Part shown: piece after piece, positions 1 to 8,866 of the stretch
How the letters are laid out: each line of letters opens with the position of its first letter
Numbering within the stretch: position 1 is the first letter of the stretch
Assembly (NCBI GenBank): GCA_038229055.1
Contig: JBBROU010000004.1
Location: 1-64,000, forward strand
Reading direction: 5' to 3'
From: JANYJA01 sp038229055
GTDB lineage: Bacteria > Acidobacteriota > Terriglobia > Bryobacterales > Bryobacteraceae
DNA: 64,000 nt
Position numbers and translations under genes: made by a program
The notes under the pieces: generated by a model
Database searches by the model: none
What the model was told of the DNA's origin: nothing
The model's input: the letters and a program-made list of their open reading frames with translations, nothing else

Positions 1-889
1 CGAGAGCCGATAGCTTGGCCGCGGACGCGTCGATTCCCGATGTCAGTTCAGCCGCTGTATTCTTGACTAAGTTGTCGGCCTTCATTCGCGGCTTGAAGTT
101 CGAGAAATCTTCCTTGCCGATTTGCTTCCAGTACTTGTCCGGATCGGCCTTGCTCTCCGCCTCGTAATAGATCAGAACCCATGCGCGCACCTGCTCTTCC
201 GGAGGCATGTCCGATTCCTCCCGGAACGCCGGCACATCGGTCAGCGATGTCGAATAGAAACCGTCTGGCTCGCGGTGGAACGCCGGGGGATGGCATTGGA
301 ATGGCAAGGTCCGCATCTGGAAGGGAGCCCACGGCAGTTGCAGTGGCTTCAGATGGTAAGTGACACTCCACATTGGGATATCGCGCTGAAAGAGGAGATG
401 CATGTAAGAAGCGGTCTCATCTTCGTGAGTTTCGCGATAGCGGTATTCGACGACATCGCCCACTTCGACGTTCGGCAGAGCGAAGGTCTTACCCTTCACC
501 TTCAGCCCTTTCGTTTTCAGCAACTCGCGGTCGAAAATCGACTCTTTGGTAAGTTCCACGACGGAGCCGTCAGGCTTCACCGTGCGCGCCGCCACATCGG
601 AGATGGAAGTCCTTCCAAGTCTAGGAATTTCTACCGTGGCAAACTTCTCCTTCCCACGGTCCGTGAAGATTTTAATCCGCACGTAGTGGATTAACGAGAG
701 CGAGAAATTGGATCCCTGAAGGCGATCCTCCACATGCACGTCCCAGAAAATAGCCTCGGCATCCGCGCCTGGATCGACCTTCGGTGTCTTGCGGGTTAGC
801 TCGTCCGTGCCGACGGGCCGCCAATCGGCCGGCCGCATCTGCGCGGGCGCAAGCCATAAAAATACGAGCAGATAGGCGTAAATTCTCAT
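1..889 (-). CDS. DUF3857-domain secreted protein (3' part beyond window)
   Basis: An open frame runs from an ATG at 889 to the window edge without a stop (296 codons). It begins with a clear signal peptide (MRIYAYLLVFLWLAPAQ), so the product is exported. The next 270 residues resemble the DUF3857 domain that precedes a transglutaminase-like domain in many Acidobacteriota and Bacteroidota proteins: a beta-rich part with VKPDGSVVEL and a later VEYRYRETHEDE stretch. The expected transglutaminase core would lie beyond the edge and cannot be checked. The role in such proteins is unknown. It sits 74 bases downstream of the Gfo/Idh/MocA gene on the same strand and may be the last member of that operon. 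Family assignment is by recognition of the pattern, not by search. Confidence 0.75.
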   Translation of the reverse strand, partial: MRIYAYLLVFLWLAPAQMRPADWRPVGTDELTRKTPKVDPGADAEAIFWDVHVEDRLQGSNFSLSLIHYVRIKIFTDRGKEKFATVEIPRLGRTSISDVAARTVKPDGSVVELTKESIFDRELLKTKGLKVKGKTFALPNVEVGDVVEYRYRETHEDETASYMHLLFQRDIPMWSVTYHLKPLQLPWAPFQMRTLPFQCHPPAFHREPDGFYSTSLTDVPAFREESDMPPEEQVRAWVLIYYEAESKADPDKYWKQIGKEDFSNFKPRMKADNLVKNTAAELTSGIDASAAKLSAL

Positions 890-963
890 GTCATCCCCAG
901 CAAATTCCTGAAGGATGTCAGAGAAGTTAGAAATATGTCAAGTTGAGTGACTTACTTGCGAAA

Positions 964-2157
964 TTAAAACGGAAGAATTTCTTCCCGCACCGGATCGAAA
1001 TCAATCCGCCGCTTCTGCATATAAGAAATATTCCCCAGGTGCGACGCCTGCGCCGAGCGGTGCCCGATCAGCACGTCCCCGTTCGGCAGCTTGCGCGACT
1101 TCACGCATTCCAGGAAGTTATTAATATGATCAATCGTCATGTCATGCGGCTCCGCATTGACGATCGTCGGCGTCGCATTCTTTCCGAGCGGCCAGTACTC
1201 GTAATGTTGGCGGTCGATTAACAGCCGGCCCTCGGTCCCGCACATCTCTACGCCTTCGCCTTTGATGCCCGGCGCCAGCGTGGCTTCGAATGTCGCCGTA
1301 TATTCACCCGGATATTCCAGCAGCACATTGATCGTGTCCGGCGCGGTCCGCCCGTCCTTATACGCGTAGACTCCGCCCGCCGCACTGCCCGAAATCGGAA
1401 TGTCATGCCCCATGAACATGTGCACCACATCGATCCAGTGAGTGAACAGATCCGTCACCTGCCCGCCGCCGAAATCTAAATAAGCGCGCCAGTTGAAGTA
1501 CTGCTGCGGATCGTAATCGCGCCACTTCACCGGCCCCAGAAAATGCGCCCAATCCAAATTACCCGGCTGCGATTGCAGCGTCGCCGGTGCCTTCCGCAAG
1601 TGATAGGTATTCCCATGCCACCACGTGCGCGCGAGCGTGATTTTCCCCAGCTTGCCCGAATCCAGATACTCGCGTTTCGCTTGCAGATAATGATGCCCGC
1701 TCCGCTGCTGCATACCGACCTGGCAGATGCGGTTGTTTACGCGCGCCGCCTTCACCACCGGCGGCCCCTCTTCGATGGTGCGCGTCAGCGGTTTCTCCAC
1801 ATACACGTCCTTGCCGGCATTCAACGCGTCGATCGCGGTCGCCGTATGCCAGTGATCCGGCGTTGCGATCAGCACCATATCGACTTCCTTCATCTCGAGC
1901 AGCTTGCGATGATCGCGGAAGTCCTTCGCGCGCGGCGCCTTCGAGCGAGCCAGATCGATCTGCTGGCCGTAGACGTCGCATACGGCCAGAACCTCGACCT
2001 GCGAATTCATCTGGAACTGCGACATGTCCTGGCGGCCGCGTTCGCCGCAGCCAATCACGCCCAGGTTCATTTTGTCGTTGGCGCCTTTGATCCGCGAATA
2101 CGACGCCGCCGTCATCGCCACGCCCGCGCGCCGCAACAAATCTCGTCTGGCTATCAT
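964..2157 (-). CDS. Gfo/Idh/MocA-family oxidoreductase, twin-arginine exported
   Basis: 397 residues. The N-terminus MIARRDLLRRAG looks like a twin-arginine signal, so the enzyme probably acts in the periplasm. The Rossmann nucleotide site is GVIGCGERG at about residue 32, and the family's EKP motif is in VYVEKPLTRT at about 120. The C-terminal half has the usual alpha/beta dimerisation/substrate domain (GGGQVTDLFTHWIDVVH). Members oxidise or reduce sugars and polyols with NAD(P); exported acidobacterial members have mostly unknown substrates. It lies 9 bases downstream of the gluconate-dehydrogenase-type subunit 3, in one run with GMC dehydrogenase and E1, so a role in sugar oxidation is inferred. 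Length is normal for the family. Confidence 0.9.
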   Translation of the reverse strand: MIARRDLLRRAGVAMTAASYSRIKGANDKMNLGVIGCGERGRQDMSQFQMNSQVEVLAVCDVYGQQIDLARSKAPRAKDFRDHRKLLEMKEVDMVLIATPDHWHTATAIDALNAGKDVYVEKPLTRTIEEGPPVVKAARVNNRICQVGMQQRSGHHYLQAKREYLDSGKLGKITLARTWWHGNTYHLRKAPATLQSQPGNLDWAHFLGPVKWRDYDPQQYFNWRAYLDFGGGQVTDLFTHWIDVVHMFMGHDIPISGSAAGGVYAYKDGRTAPDTINVLLEYPGEYTATFEATLAPGIKGEGVEMCGTEGRLLIDRQHYEYWPLGKNATPTIVNAEPHDMTIDHINNFLECVKSRKLPNGDVLIGHRSAQASHLGNISYMQKRRIDFDPVREEILPF

Positions 2158-2166
2158 GTTTGTCCT

Positions 2167-2763
2167 TTAGTGCTGGTGCGCGCAGCCCGGAAAGGAAGCT
2201 AGCGCGGTGTTGCCCTTGTAACCCAACTCCTGTACGAGTCCGGCGTACGAAGTGTAGTAGCCATCCGCCGTCATGCTTTTGATGGCATGGAAAAAAACTT
2301 CTCCCGGGCCCTTCATCTCGCTTCGGAATGCCGCCTCGCTCAAGGGAGTGAGCAGAACAATCTGCTGATCCTCGCCTAGCTCCATAAACTTCTTGCCGAA
2401 CTTCGACGCCGCCTCCCCATCAAGAAACGCAATCCCCTCGCGATAACGCTTTTGATGCTCGGGATTCGCGCTGACCACGCCGTCGATATAGCGAGGCACT
2501 CCCGCGGCGACCGCCCCCGGAGTGTCCGTCGGCGGAATAATCAGATCGCTCACGCGCGACACCACCGCCATCTCCGGTTCAGTGAAGAACTTCGCCGTGT
2601 ATGGTCCCGCGGGTCCCGGAGGAACCGCGCCCGGATGTTCGTGCTCGTGCGCAGCCCCGGCTGGCGCAGCCGTCTGCCCGTACAACTCGTCCGCGGCGAA
2701 CGGAAATGCACACGTCGTGCCGATCGCACCGATAATCTTCAACGTCTCTCTACGCGTCTCCAT
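2167..2763 (-). CDS. Gluconate 2-dehydrogenase subunit 3-like small subunit
   Basis: 198 residues from the ATG at 2763, which overlaps the GMC stop codon (TGATG), implying translational coupling. A longer upstream start was rejected because it would run through the GMC gene. N-terminal METRRETLKIIGAIG resembles a twin-arginine-like leader, followed by a His/Pro-rich linker (AHEHEHPGAVPPGP) and the subunit-3 domain with FTEPEMAVVSRVSDLIIPPTDTPGA. In characterised periplasmic FAD dehydrogenases this subunit is needed for export or maturation of the flavoprotein. Here it is encoded directly behind its presumed catalytic partner. No cytochrome c subunit is present nearby. Confidence 0.85.
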   Translation of the reverse strand: METRRETLKIIGAIGTTCAFPFAADELYGQTAAPAGAAHEHEHPGAVPPGPAGPYTAKFFTEPEMAVVSRVSDLIIPPTDTPGAVAAGVPRYIDGVVSANPEHQKRYREGIAFLDGEAASKFGKKFMELGEDQQIVLLTPLSEAAFRSEMKGPGEVFFHAIKSMTADGYYTSYAGLVQELGYKGNTALASFPGCAHQH

Positions 2764-4319
2764 CACAGTTCTCCCTTTTGAAAGCGGTCGGCAATATGGT
2801 CGGCCATCCGTGCCGCCAAGGCCATGATCGTGAGCGTCGGATTCTTCTCCGATGCGCTCGGAAACACGCTCGCGTCCGCTACATAAAGATTCGGAACGTC
2901 GTGGCTGCGGCAATCCGCGTTCAATACCGATGTGCGCGGATCGTTCCCCATCCGGCACCCGCCGATCTCATGATTCGTCTCTGGCTTGGACGCCACCGAG
3001 TGGATCTCCGCGCCCGACGCTTTCAAAATATCCACCGACCAGCGCGTCATGTCCGCGAAAAGTTTCTTGTCGTTTTCTTTCCACGAAACATGCCGCCGCG
3101 CCAGCGGTAATCCCCACGCATCCTTCTTTTCGTAATCCAAATCCACAAAGGAATCCTGATTGGGGATCATCTCCCCATACGGCGAGAACACCACGAAGGC
3201 CGGATACCGGTCCTTGACCGATTTTTTGAAATCTTTCCCGAACCCCGCCATCCCGCGCGCCCAGCCCACCGATCGCCGGTTCTGATAATTGAACTGCATC
3301 CCGAAACTGCGCGCATAGTCGCGCTTCCGGTTATGAATGAACGAGGGCACATAGGCGTGATCCAGAAATCCTTCGTCGTTCGTCGTCGGCGTCCCGATCA
3401 GTTCACCCAGAAACGCCTCCACCCCGCCGGTGAAGTGCGGAATGAAATTGCGCCCGAGTTGCCCGCTGGAATTGGCGAGCCCTGCCGGATATCGCGACGA
3501 TTTCGACATCAGCAGCAGCGCCACACTCTGCACGCACGCACAGGCCGACACCACGGCTTTCGCCCGCACTTCGCCATCCGCCTTCGTCACGCGGTTGACG
3601 TAGCGCACGCCGGTCGCGCGATTCTCATCGGAGATTACAATTTCGCGCGCGATGGCATCGTGAATAATGGTGAGCTTCCCGGTCTTCAACGCCGGAATCA
3701 TATGCACATCGGCGGAATTGTATTTCGCGGCGACATCGCAGCCCGCCATGCAGTTGCCGCAGTAGTGGCAGGCCGGCCTCGTGCGGCTCGCCACCGAAAG
3801 CGTCGCCTTGCGCACGTGAATTACCTTGACGCCAAGCTTCTCGGCGCCGCGCTTGATAATCTCGTCGCTGCACTTCATCGCTACCGGCGGCAAAAACTGC
3901 CCGTCCGGAAGATCTTCCAGCCCGTCGCGATTTCCACACACTCCCACTTCACGCTCCACGCGATCGTAATAAGGCGCCAAGTCCGGATAGTCGATAGGCC
4001 AGTCCTCGCCCGCACCGTCGATCGATTTGCCCTTGAAGTCGCGGTGACTCTGCCGCCACGCCACCGCATTCCAGAGCATGGTCTTCCCGCCGACGCCGCG
4101 CGTGCGCTCCGAATCGAACCCGGCCACGCCCGGTTTCATGGTCGGAATGTGCCGGTTCTCAAATTCGAACGGCATCGCGTGGGTGTTGAACGCGGTCCGC
4201 GTATTCACCTTTGGGCCGCCTTCCAGCACAACCACGTCCACGCCTCTGCGAGCCAGATGCGCGGCCAAGGTGCCGCCACCCGCGCCCGACCCTACAATGC
4301 AAACATCGAAAATTTTCAT
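2763..4319 (-). CDS. GMC-family FAD-dependent dehydrogenase (catalytic subunit)
   Basis: 518 residues. The FAD dinucleotide site is at the N-terminus (DVCIVGSGAGGGTLAAHL), and the GMC C-terminal domain carries HEIGGCRMG and the closing NPTLTIMALA stretch. A cysteine-rich segment CHYCGNCMAGC at about residue 180-195 matches the position where related membrane-bound FAD glucose/sorbitol dehydrogenases hold an iron-sulfur cluster; cluster binding here is inferred. The protein has no own signal peptide and would be exported with subunit 3, whose start overlaps this stop. It oxidises an alcohol or sugar group; the substrate is unknown. It starts 11 bases after the fused E1 gene. Confidence 0.88.
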   Translation of the reverse strand: MKIFDVCIVGSGAGGGTLAAHLARRGVDVVVLEGGPKVNTRTAFNTHAMPFEFENRHIPTMKPGVAGFDSERTRGVGGKTMLWNAVAWRQSHRDFKGKSIDGAGEDWPIDYPDLAPYYDRVEREVGVCGNRDGLEDLPDGQFLPPVAMKCSDEIIKRGAEKLGVKVIHVRKATLSVASRTRPACHYCGNCMAGCDVAAKYNSADVHMIPALKTGKLTIIHDAIAREIVISDENRATGVRYVNRVTKADGEVRAKAVVSACACVQSVALLLMSKSSRYPAGLANSSGQLGRNFIPHFTGGVEAFLGELIGTPTTNDEGFLDHAYVPSFIHNRKRDYARSFGMQFNYQNRRSVGWARGMAGFGKDFKKSVKDRYPAFVVFSPYGEMIPNQDSFVDLDYEKKDAWGLPLARRHVSWKENDKKLFADMTRWSVDILKASGAEIHSVASKPETNHEIGGCRMGNDPRTSVLNADCRSHDVPNLYVADASVFPSASEKNPTLTIMALAARMADHIADRFQKGEL

Positions 4320-4330
4320 TCGGAACCCAG

Positions 4331-6427
4331 TTAATAACTTAGAAGCCGTTCAGTTTCGCGCACCAGATCGTCCACTTGCGGCAGAATCGCATTCTCCAAC
4401 TGGGGATGATATCCCACCCAAGTGTCGAGCGCACCTAAACGGCGCACCGGAGCGTCCAGATGGCTAAACAATTCGTCGCCGATGCGCGCCGCGATCTCCG
4501 ACCCGTAGCCCCAGGACAAGCAGTCTTCGTGAACCACCAAAACGCGGCTCGTCTTCTTCACCGATTCCGCGATCGTCTCCCAGTCGTACGGCGCCAGCGA
4601 TCGCAAATCCAGAATTTCCACCGTCGTTTCCGGATTCTTGCGCTCGATCAGCAGCGCCGCTTGCAGCGCCTTCTGCACCACCGCTCCATAGGTGACGACC
4701 GTCACCGCGTTGCCCGGTTTCACCACGTTTGCCTTGCCGAAAGGAATAGTGAAATCCGCGCCGGGGTGCGCCGAACGGTTGTATGGCTCGCGATACAACC
4801 GTTTGTGCTCGAGAAACAGAACTGGGTCGTCGCATCGAATCGCGGTCCGCAGCAATCCGCAGGCATCGAGCGCATTCGAGGGCATCACCACGCGCAGCCC
4901 GGGGATGTGCGTGAAGGCTACTTCGCCGCACTGGCTGTGGTACACCGCGCCGCCGTTCAGATAGCCGCCGATCGGAATGCGCAACACCAGAGGCGCCGAG
5001 AAACCGTTGTTCGACCGCCACCGGAAGCTGGCCAGCTCATCGCGAATCTGCATCATCGCGGGCCACACGTAATCGAAGAATTGGATCTCGGCCACGGGCT
5101 TCAACCCTGCCGTCGCCATCCCCATCGCGCGCCCCACGATTCCGGCCTCGGCGATCGGCGTATTGAAGCATCGCTCGCTGCCGAACTCCAATTGCAAGCC
5201 GTGCGTGACCTTGAAAACCCCGCCCTTGCCTTTCACCTCGGAAAGATTTTCGGCGCGGCTGCAATCCGCCACGTCTTCGCCGAACACCACGATCTTGGGA
5301 TCGCGCCGCATCTCTTCCCGCAGTGTCGCGTTTAAAAGGTCCACCATCGTCTTCGGTTCGCCTTCGAACTTCGCCTCTGTCTGGAACTGCGGCGAATCCG
5401 GCGTGAGGCTCTCGGAATATAGATGCCGCAGCGCCGTCTCTTTCGCGGGAGGCTCGGCCTGCATTGCCAGTTGCGCGGACTCGTTGACTTCCGTATCCAC
5501 CTCATGCCCGATACGTTTCAACCCCTGGCGGTCGAGAATTCCTTCCTCCACCAGCCACTGCGGAAAGGTCAACACTGGGTCGCGGTGGCTCTCCCGTTCC
5601 CGCTCTGCCGGGGTCTTATAGAGTCGCTCGTCGTCCGAAAGGGAGTGCGAATAGAGCCGCACCAAATGCGCGTGAACCAGTGCCGGACCATTGCCGCCGC
5701 GGCAGTAATCCGCAGCGTTCTGCAATGCATGATGCGACGCAATCAAATCCGTGCCATCCACCTCTTGGCGGAATAGTCCGGGCATGCCCTCGAGCACTCG
5801 CGATATGTTGCCGCCCGCCGTCTGAAATTCACTCGGAACCGAAATCGCGTACCCATTGTCCTGAATCAAGAACAGAACCGGAAGCCTCCCCAGGCAAGCG
5901 GCGTTCATCGCCTCCCAGAACTCACCTTCGCTCGTGGCACCTTCGCCCGAAGAAACGAGCACGATCTGATCCGTCTTCGGATGCAGATAGCGATTGGCCT
6001 CGGCGCATCCGACCGACTGCACATACTGTGTTCCGGTCGGCGAAGACGACGTCACAATGTGCAGTTTCGGATCGCTCCAGTGCGAGGGCATCTGCCGACC
6101 GCCACTGGCCGGATCGTCCGCCGCGCCGAACGCCTGCAGAAACATCTCGTACGGGGTCACGCCCAACGTCAGAGAAAGCGCGCGATCGCGGTAATAAGGA
6201 TAGACCCAGTCGTGCCCGGCGCGCAGCACCATGCCCGCGGCCACCTGCACCGCTTCATGCCCGGCCGCGCTGATCTGAAAATAAATGCGGTTCTGCCGCT
6301 TGAGCAGAATCTCCCGGTCATCGATGCGCCTGGAAGTGAGCATCAGCCGGAATGCTCGGATCAGCGCTTCCGCGTCCAGTCCCGCGACCGCAGTCGACGA
6401 TTTCAAATCCGCGCTCGTTGGCGTCAT
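4331..6427 (-). CDS. Fused alpha-beta E1 component of a 2-oxoacid dehydrogenase
   Basis: 698 residues from the ATG at 6427 (an in-frame TTG lies one codon upstream). Residues about 20-340 form the E1 alpha domain with the thiamine diphosphate site GEGATSEGEFWEAMNAA followed by DNGYAIS. Residues about 360-695 form the E1 beta transketolase-like domain (FGEDVADC, FDYVWPAMMQI, VEILDLRSLAPYDW). E1 decarboxylates a 2-oxoacid and acylates the lipoyl group of E2; branched-chain or pyruvate-type substrates are both possible, and the sequence most resembles branched-chain enzymes. Alpha and beta are usually separate genes, so this is a fusion. No E2 or E3 lies in the window. It heads the sugar-oxidation gene run. 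Confidence 0.9.
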   Translation of the reverse strand: MTPTSADLKSSTAVAGLDAEALIRAFRLMLTSRRIDDREILLKRQNRIYFQISAAGHEAVQVAAGMVLRAGHDWVYPYYRDRALSLTLGVTPYEMFLQAFGAADDPASGGRQMPSHWSDPKLHIVTSSSPTGTQYVQSVGCAEANRYLHPKTDQIVLVSSGEGATSEGEFWEAMNAACLGRLPVLFLIQDNGYAISVPSEFQTAGGNISRVLEGMPGLFRQEVDGTDLIASHHALQNAADYCRGGNGPALVHAHLVRLYSHSLSDDERLYKTPAERERESHRDPVLTFPQWLVEEGILDRQGLKRIGHEVDTEVNESAQLAMQAEPPAKETALRHLYSESLTPDSPQFQTEAKFEGEPKTMVDLLNATLREEMRRDPKIVVFGEDVADCSRAENLSEVKGKGGVFKVTHGLQLEFGSERCFNTPIAEAGIVGRAMGMATAGLKPVAEIQFFDYVWPAMMQIRDELASFRWRSNNGFSAPLVLRIPIGGYLNGGAVYHSQCGEVAFTHIPGLRVVMPSNALDACGLLRTAIRCDDPVLFLEHKRLYREPYNRSAHPGADFTIPFGKANVVKPGNAVTVVTYGAVVQKALQAALLIERKNPETTVEILDLRSLAPYDWETIAESVKKTSRVLVVHEDCLSWGYGSEIAARIGDELFSHLDAPVRRLGALDTWVGYHPQLENAILPQVDDLVRETERLLSY

Positions 6428-6456
6428 CAACTCAAGTTTAATCCCGGATAGGCACT

Positions 6457-8847
6457 CTACACCGTCATGCGTCGCGCGTCAATAGCGGTCCGCGCGCGAT
6501 CCCGATTCAGAATTAAGAGCGCGCATAAATACAGCACACCTCCTACCAGCAGTGTCTGCATCAGCCCCAGATAGATTGCGCAGACCAGCGCGCCCACTGA
6601 CCCGAGCACGCTCGACGCCGCATTCAATGACCATGCCCAGCGTAGCGCCGGTTTGTGCCACGCCTCGAGACGCGCTAACCCGATCGGGAACGGCATGCCC
6701 ATCACGAATCCCGCGGGGAAGATCAGTAGCACGGTAATCAGCATCTTCACCGCGAGCGGCAGCCCCACCCATCCCGTCAATTGCGTCGAGATCACCAGCG
6801 CCAGAATCGCTACCAACCCGGCGATCACCGCCAGCGCTACCATCAGTTTCCCGGGGCGGTCGCCAATCACCTTGCCGCTGGAATAACTTCCCGCTCCGCT
6901 CGAGAGGAGCATCGAAAAAATCACCACCGTCAGTGCGTACGTCGGATGGCCCAGGAATAGAACGAACTTCTGGATTAGCGCTACTTCAATCAGGATGTAC
7001 CCCGCGCCGATAAACAGAAAATACAGCAGAAAGACCAGCACCGGCCGCTCATGCGGCAGCTTCGCTTTTAAGACGATCGGCGGCAGCACCAGAATCACAA
7101 TTACGGCCAGTATGCTGATGCCGAGCGATTCAAAGAGCAGCGGCACGGCGACGTTGATTTTGTAATCCGCGGCCTTCGGGCCGGTGCTCTCCGCCGTCCG
7201 TGTGATGTAAGCCCGAATATCCCTCGGCTGCACGGTATAGAAAAAGAACGGCCTGTTGTCATCCACCGGCGTTATGTTGTATCGGTAATTGCTCTCGTAG
7301 GCCGCCGGATCCTTGCTCAACATCAGTTCGCTGAACGGATTTACGTTGGGAGAACCCGGGTAGTAGACCGGCTCCATCTTCGCGTCCGCGATGCCCGCCC
7401 TCGCGCGCGCGATGTCCGCATCGGAAAGCGGCTTGCGCGCAATCACCACCGTATCCTGCGCGCCCCATCCCACTACAGTACCCGCGCGCCCCACAATCAC
7501 GTGCCGCCACGGCTCCTTTTCGCCCAGAGCGTTTAGCGCCACCATGGCCAGCGAAATCAATCGCAACGATTCGCGCGGCGGATCGAATCCCCAGCGTGTG
7601 AACGTCAGGAGTCCGTCGTCCGTCAGATGGGTCAAGTAATCGTGAAACGCGTCCGACGTATAAAGGTTGTTCTCCGATAAAGCAAACGCGCCCGCCGCCG
7701 TCGACGCCCACGTATCCACCAGCGTCGCCTGCAGCACCTGAAAATGATCGCTGCTGCGCCGCACGAAGCTTCGCCCGTCCTCCACATGAATATGTACATC
7801 GGGTCGCAGGTACAAGTTTCGGCTCAATTGCGGATACTTCTGCCGCATGATGGTCGTCGCGATGATGGGATTGATCTCGACGCCAGTCACATCGCGGCTG
7901 CCCGAAGCCAGCGCGCGTGACACGTCCCATCCGCCTCCCGGCCCAATCACCAGCGCCTTTGCACCCGGCCGGATCGCATAAGGAAGTCCCGGACCCTGGT
8001 GCAGCAGATCGCGCAAATTATCCGGTGTCAGATGATCGAAATCGAAATTTGCAATGCCGGTGGACGCGTCCGCATCAATGAAAATCATCGGCACTCCGGA
8101 ATCTTTCTCCGGCGCGAGAGCAATGCGCGAAAAACTGTTCCACTTCACAAACTGTTCGTGCTGCAGCTTCTGTCCCTTGGCGTAGCGGACATCCACCCAG
8201 TGTTGCTTCAGGTTCACGATTACAAGGAGCGTCAAGGCCAGTGCCACGCCCACCGCCACTACGCGGCCTCGCGTCGATCCCGCCAAATTAAACCAGATCG
8301 CCGCCGCGGCCGCGAACAGAACCGCGACCGAGAGCGTCGTATTCGGTCCGCCGAATGCATCGAGCATCGGCACCAGCAGCAGACACCCGCCCGCCGCACC
8401 GAGCAAATCGAAGAAATACACACGATCCACGCGCTCGATAGTTTCCGAAATCACCAGCGAAATAATCGCGCCCGATCCCAAGAAAGGCAGCGCATTGGTG
8501 AAGTAAATCAGCGCAAGCTGGCCGTTGCTAATCTCGGATTTCTGCGACAGCACCACCACCACCGCCAAAATCACGAACACGCAATTCGCCGTGCTCAGAA
8601 TTCCGAGCTTGCGAAACAGCGACCCCTTCCAGCCCGCCACGACATAAGAAAAAACGCCGCCCACGCCCAATCCGAAGAGCGCAATCGAAATCGCCAGAAA
8701 TGCAAAGTGATAATAAAAAACCACCGAGAAGATGCGCGTCAGCGAAAGCTCCAGCAACAGCGTCGCAAGCGTGGTTAACGCAACGGCCAGATAAAGCAGA
8801 GGCCAAGGCAGGCCGGCGGAACCGGCGGAGTCGTGAGGGCGGGGCAA
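6457..8847 (-). CDS. Membrane-embedded spermidine synthase-like methyltransferase-fold protein
   Basis: 796 residues. The first 220 residues are mostly membrane helices (LLELSLTRIFSVVFYYHFAF is characteristic of this family). A spermidine synthase/methyltransferase-like Rossmann domain follows, with VIGPGGGWD and GVEINP at about residues 297-325. More membrane helices close the protein from about 560. This fused transporter/spermidine-synthase layout is common in Acidobacteriota and has no firmly established function. The start is a TTG at 8847; no good ribosome site precedes it and no in-frame ATG fits before the first helix, so the exact start is uncertain. It diverges from the topoisomerase IB remnant with only about 20 bases between the two starts. 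Confidence 0.8.
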   Translation of the reverse strand: MPRPHDSAGSAGLPWPLLYLAVALTTLATLLLELSLTRIFSVVFYYHFAFLAISIALFGLGVGGVFSYVVAGWKGSLFRKLGILSTANCVFVILAVVVVLSQKSEISNGQLALIYFTNALPFLGSGAIISLVISETIERVDRVYFFDLLGAAGGCLLLVPMLDAFGGPNTTLSVAVLFAAAAAIWFNLAGSTRGRVVAVGVALALTLLVIVNLKQHWVDVRYAKGQKLQHEQFVKWNSFSRIALAPEKDSGVPMIFIDADASTGIANFDFDHLTPDNLRDLLHQGPGLPYAIRPGAKALVIGPGGGWDVSRALASGSRDVTGVEINPIIATTIMRQKYPQLSRNLYLRPDVHIHVEDGRSFVRRSSDHFQVLQATLVDTWASTAAGAFALSENNLYTSDAFHDYLTHLTDDGLLTFTRWGFDPPRESLRLISLAMVALNALGEKEPWRHVIVGRAGTVVGWGAQDTVVIARKPLSDADIARARAGIADAKMEPVYYPGSPNVNPFSELMLSKDPAAYESNYRYNITPVDDNRPFFFYTVQPRDIRAYITRTAESTGPKAADYKINVAVPLLFESLGISILAVIVILVLPPIVLKAKLPHERPVLVFLLYFLFIGAGYILIEVALIQKFVLFLGHPTYALTVVIFSMLLSSGAGSYSSGKVIGDRPGKLMVALAVIAGLVAILALVISTQLTGWVGLPLAVKMLITVLLIFPAGFVMGMPFPIGLARLEAWHKPALRWAWSLNAASSVLGSVGALVCAIYLGLMQTLLVGGVLYLCALLILNRDRARTAIDARRMTV

Positions 8848-8866
8848 CGTTTATTTTACAAGAACT

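Noticed and set aside
122..694. 190-codon plus-strand frame at the left edge
   Set aside because: Lies antisense to the DUF3857 frame, which has a signal peptide and family features.
3333..4334. 333-codon plus-strand frame over the GMC gene
   Set aside because: Shadow of a clearly identified enzyme; His/Arg-rich composition typical of antisense frames.
8848..8866. Bidirectional promoter between the membrane synthase and topoisomerase remnant
   Set aside because: Only 19 bases lie between the starts, too short to hold two promoters; real promoters would lie inside the coding regions.
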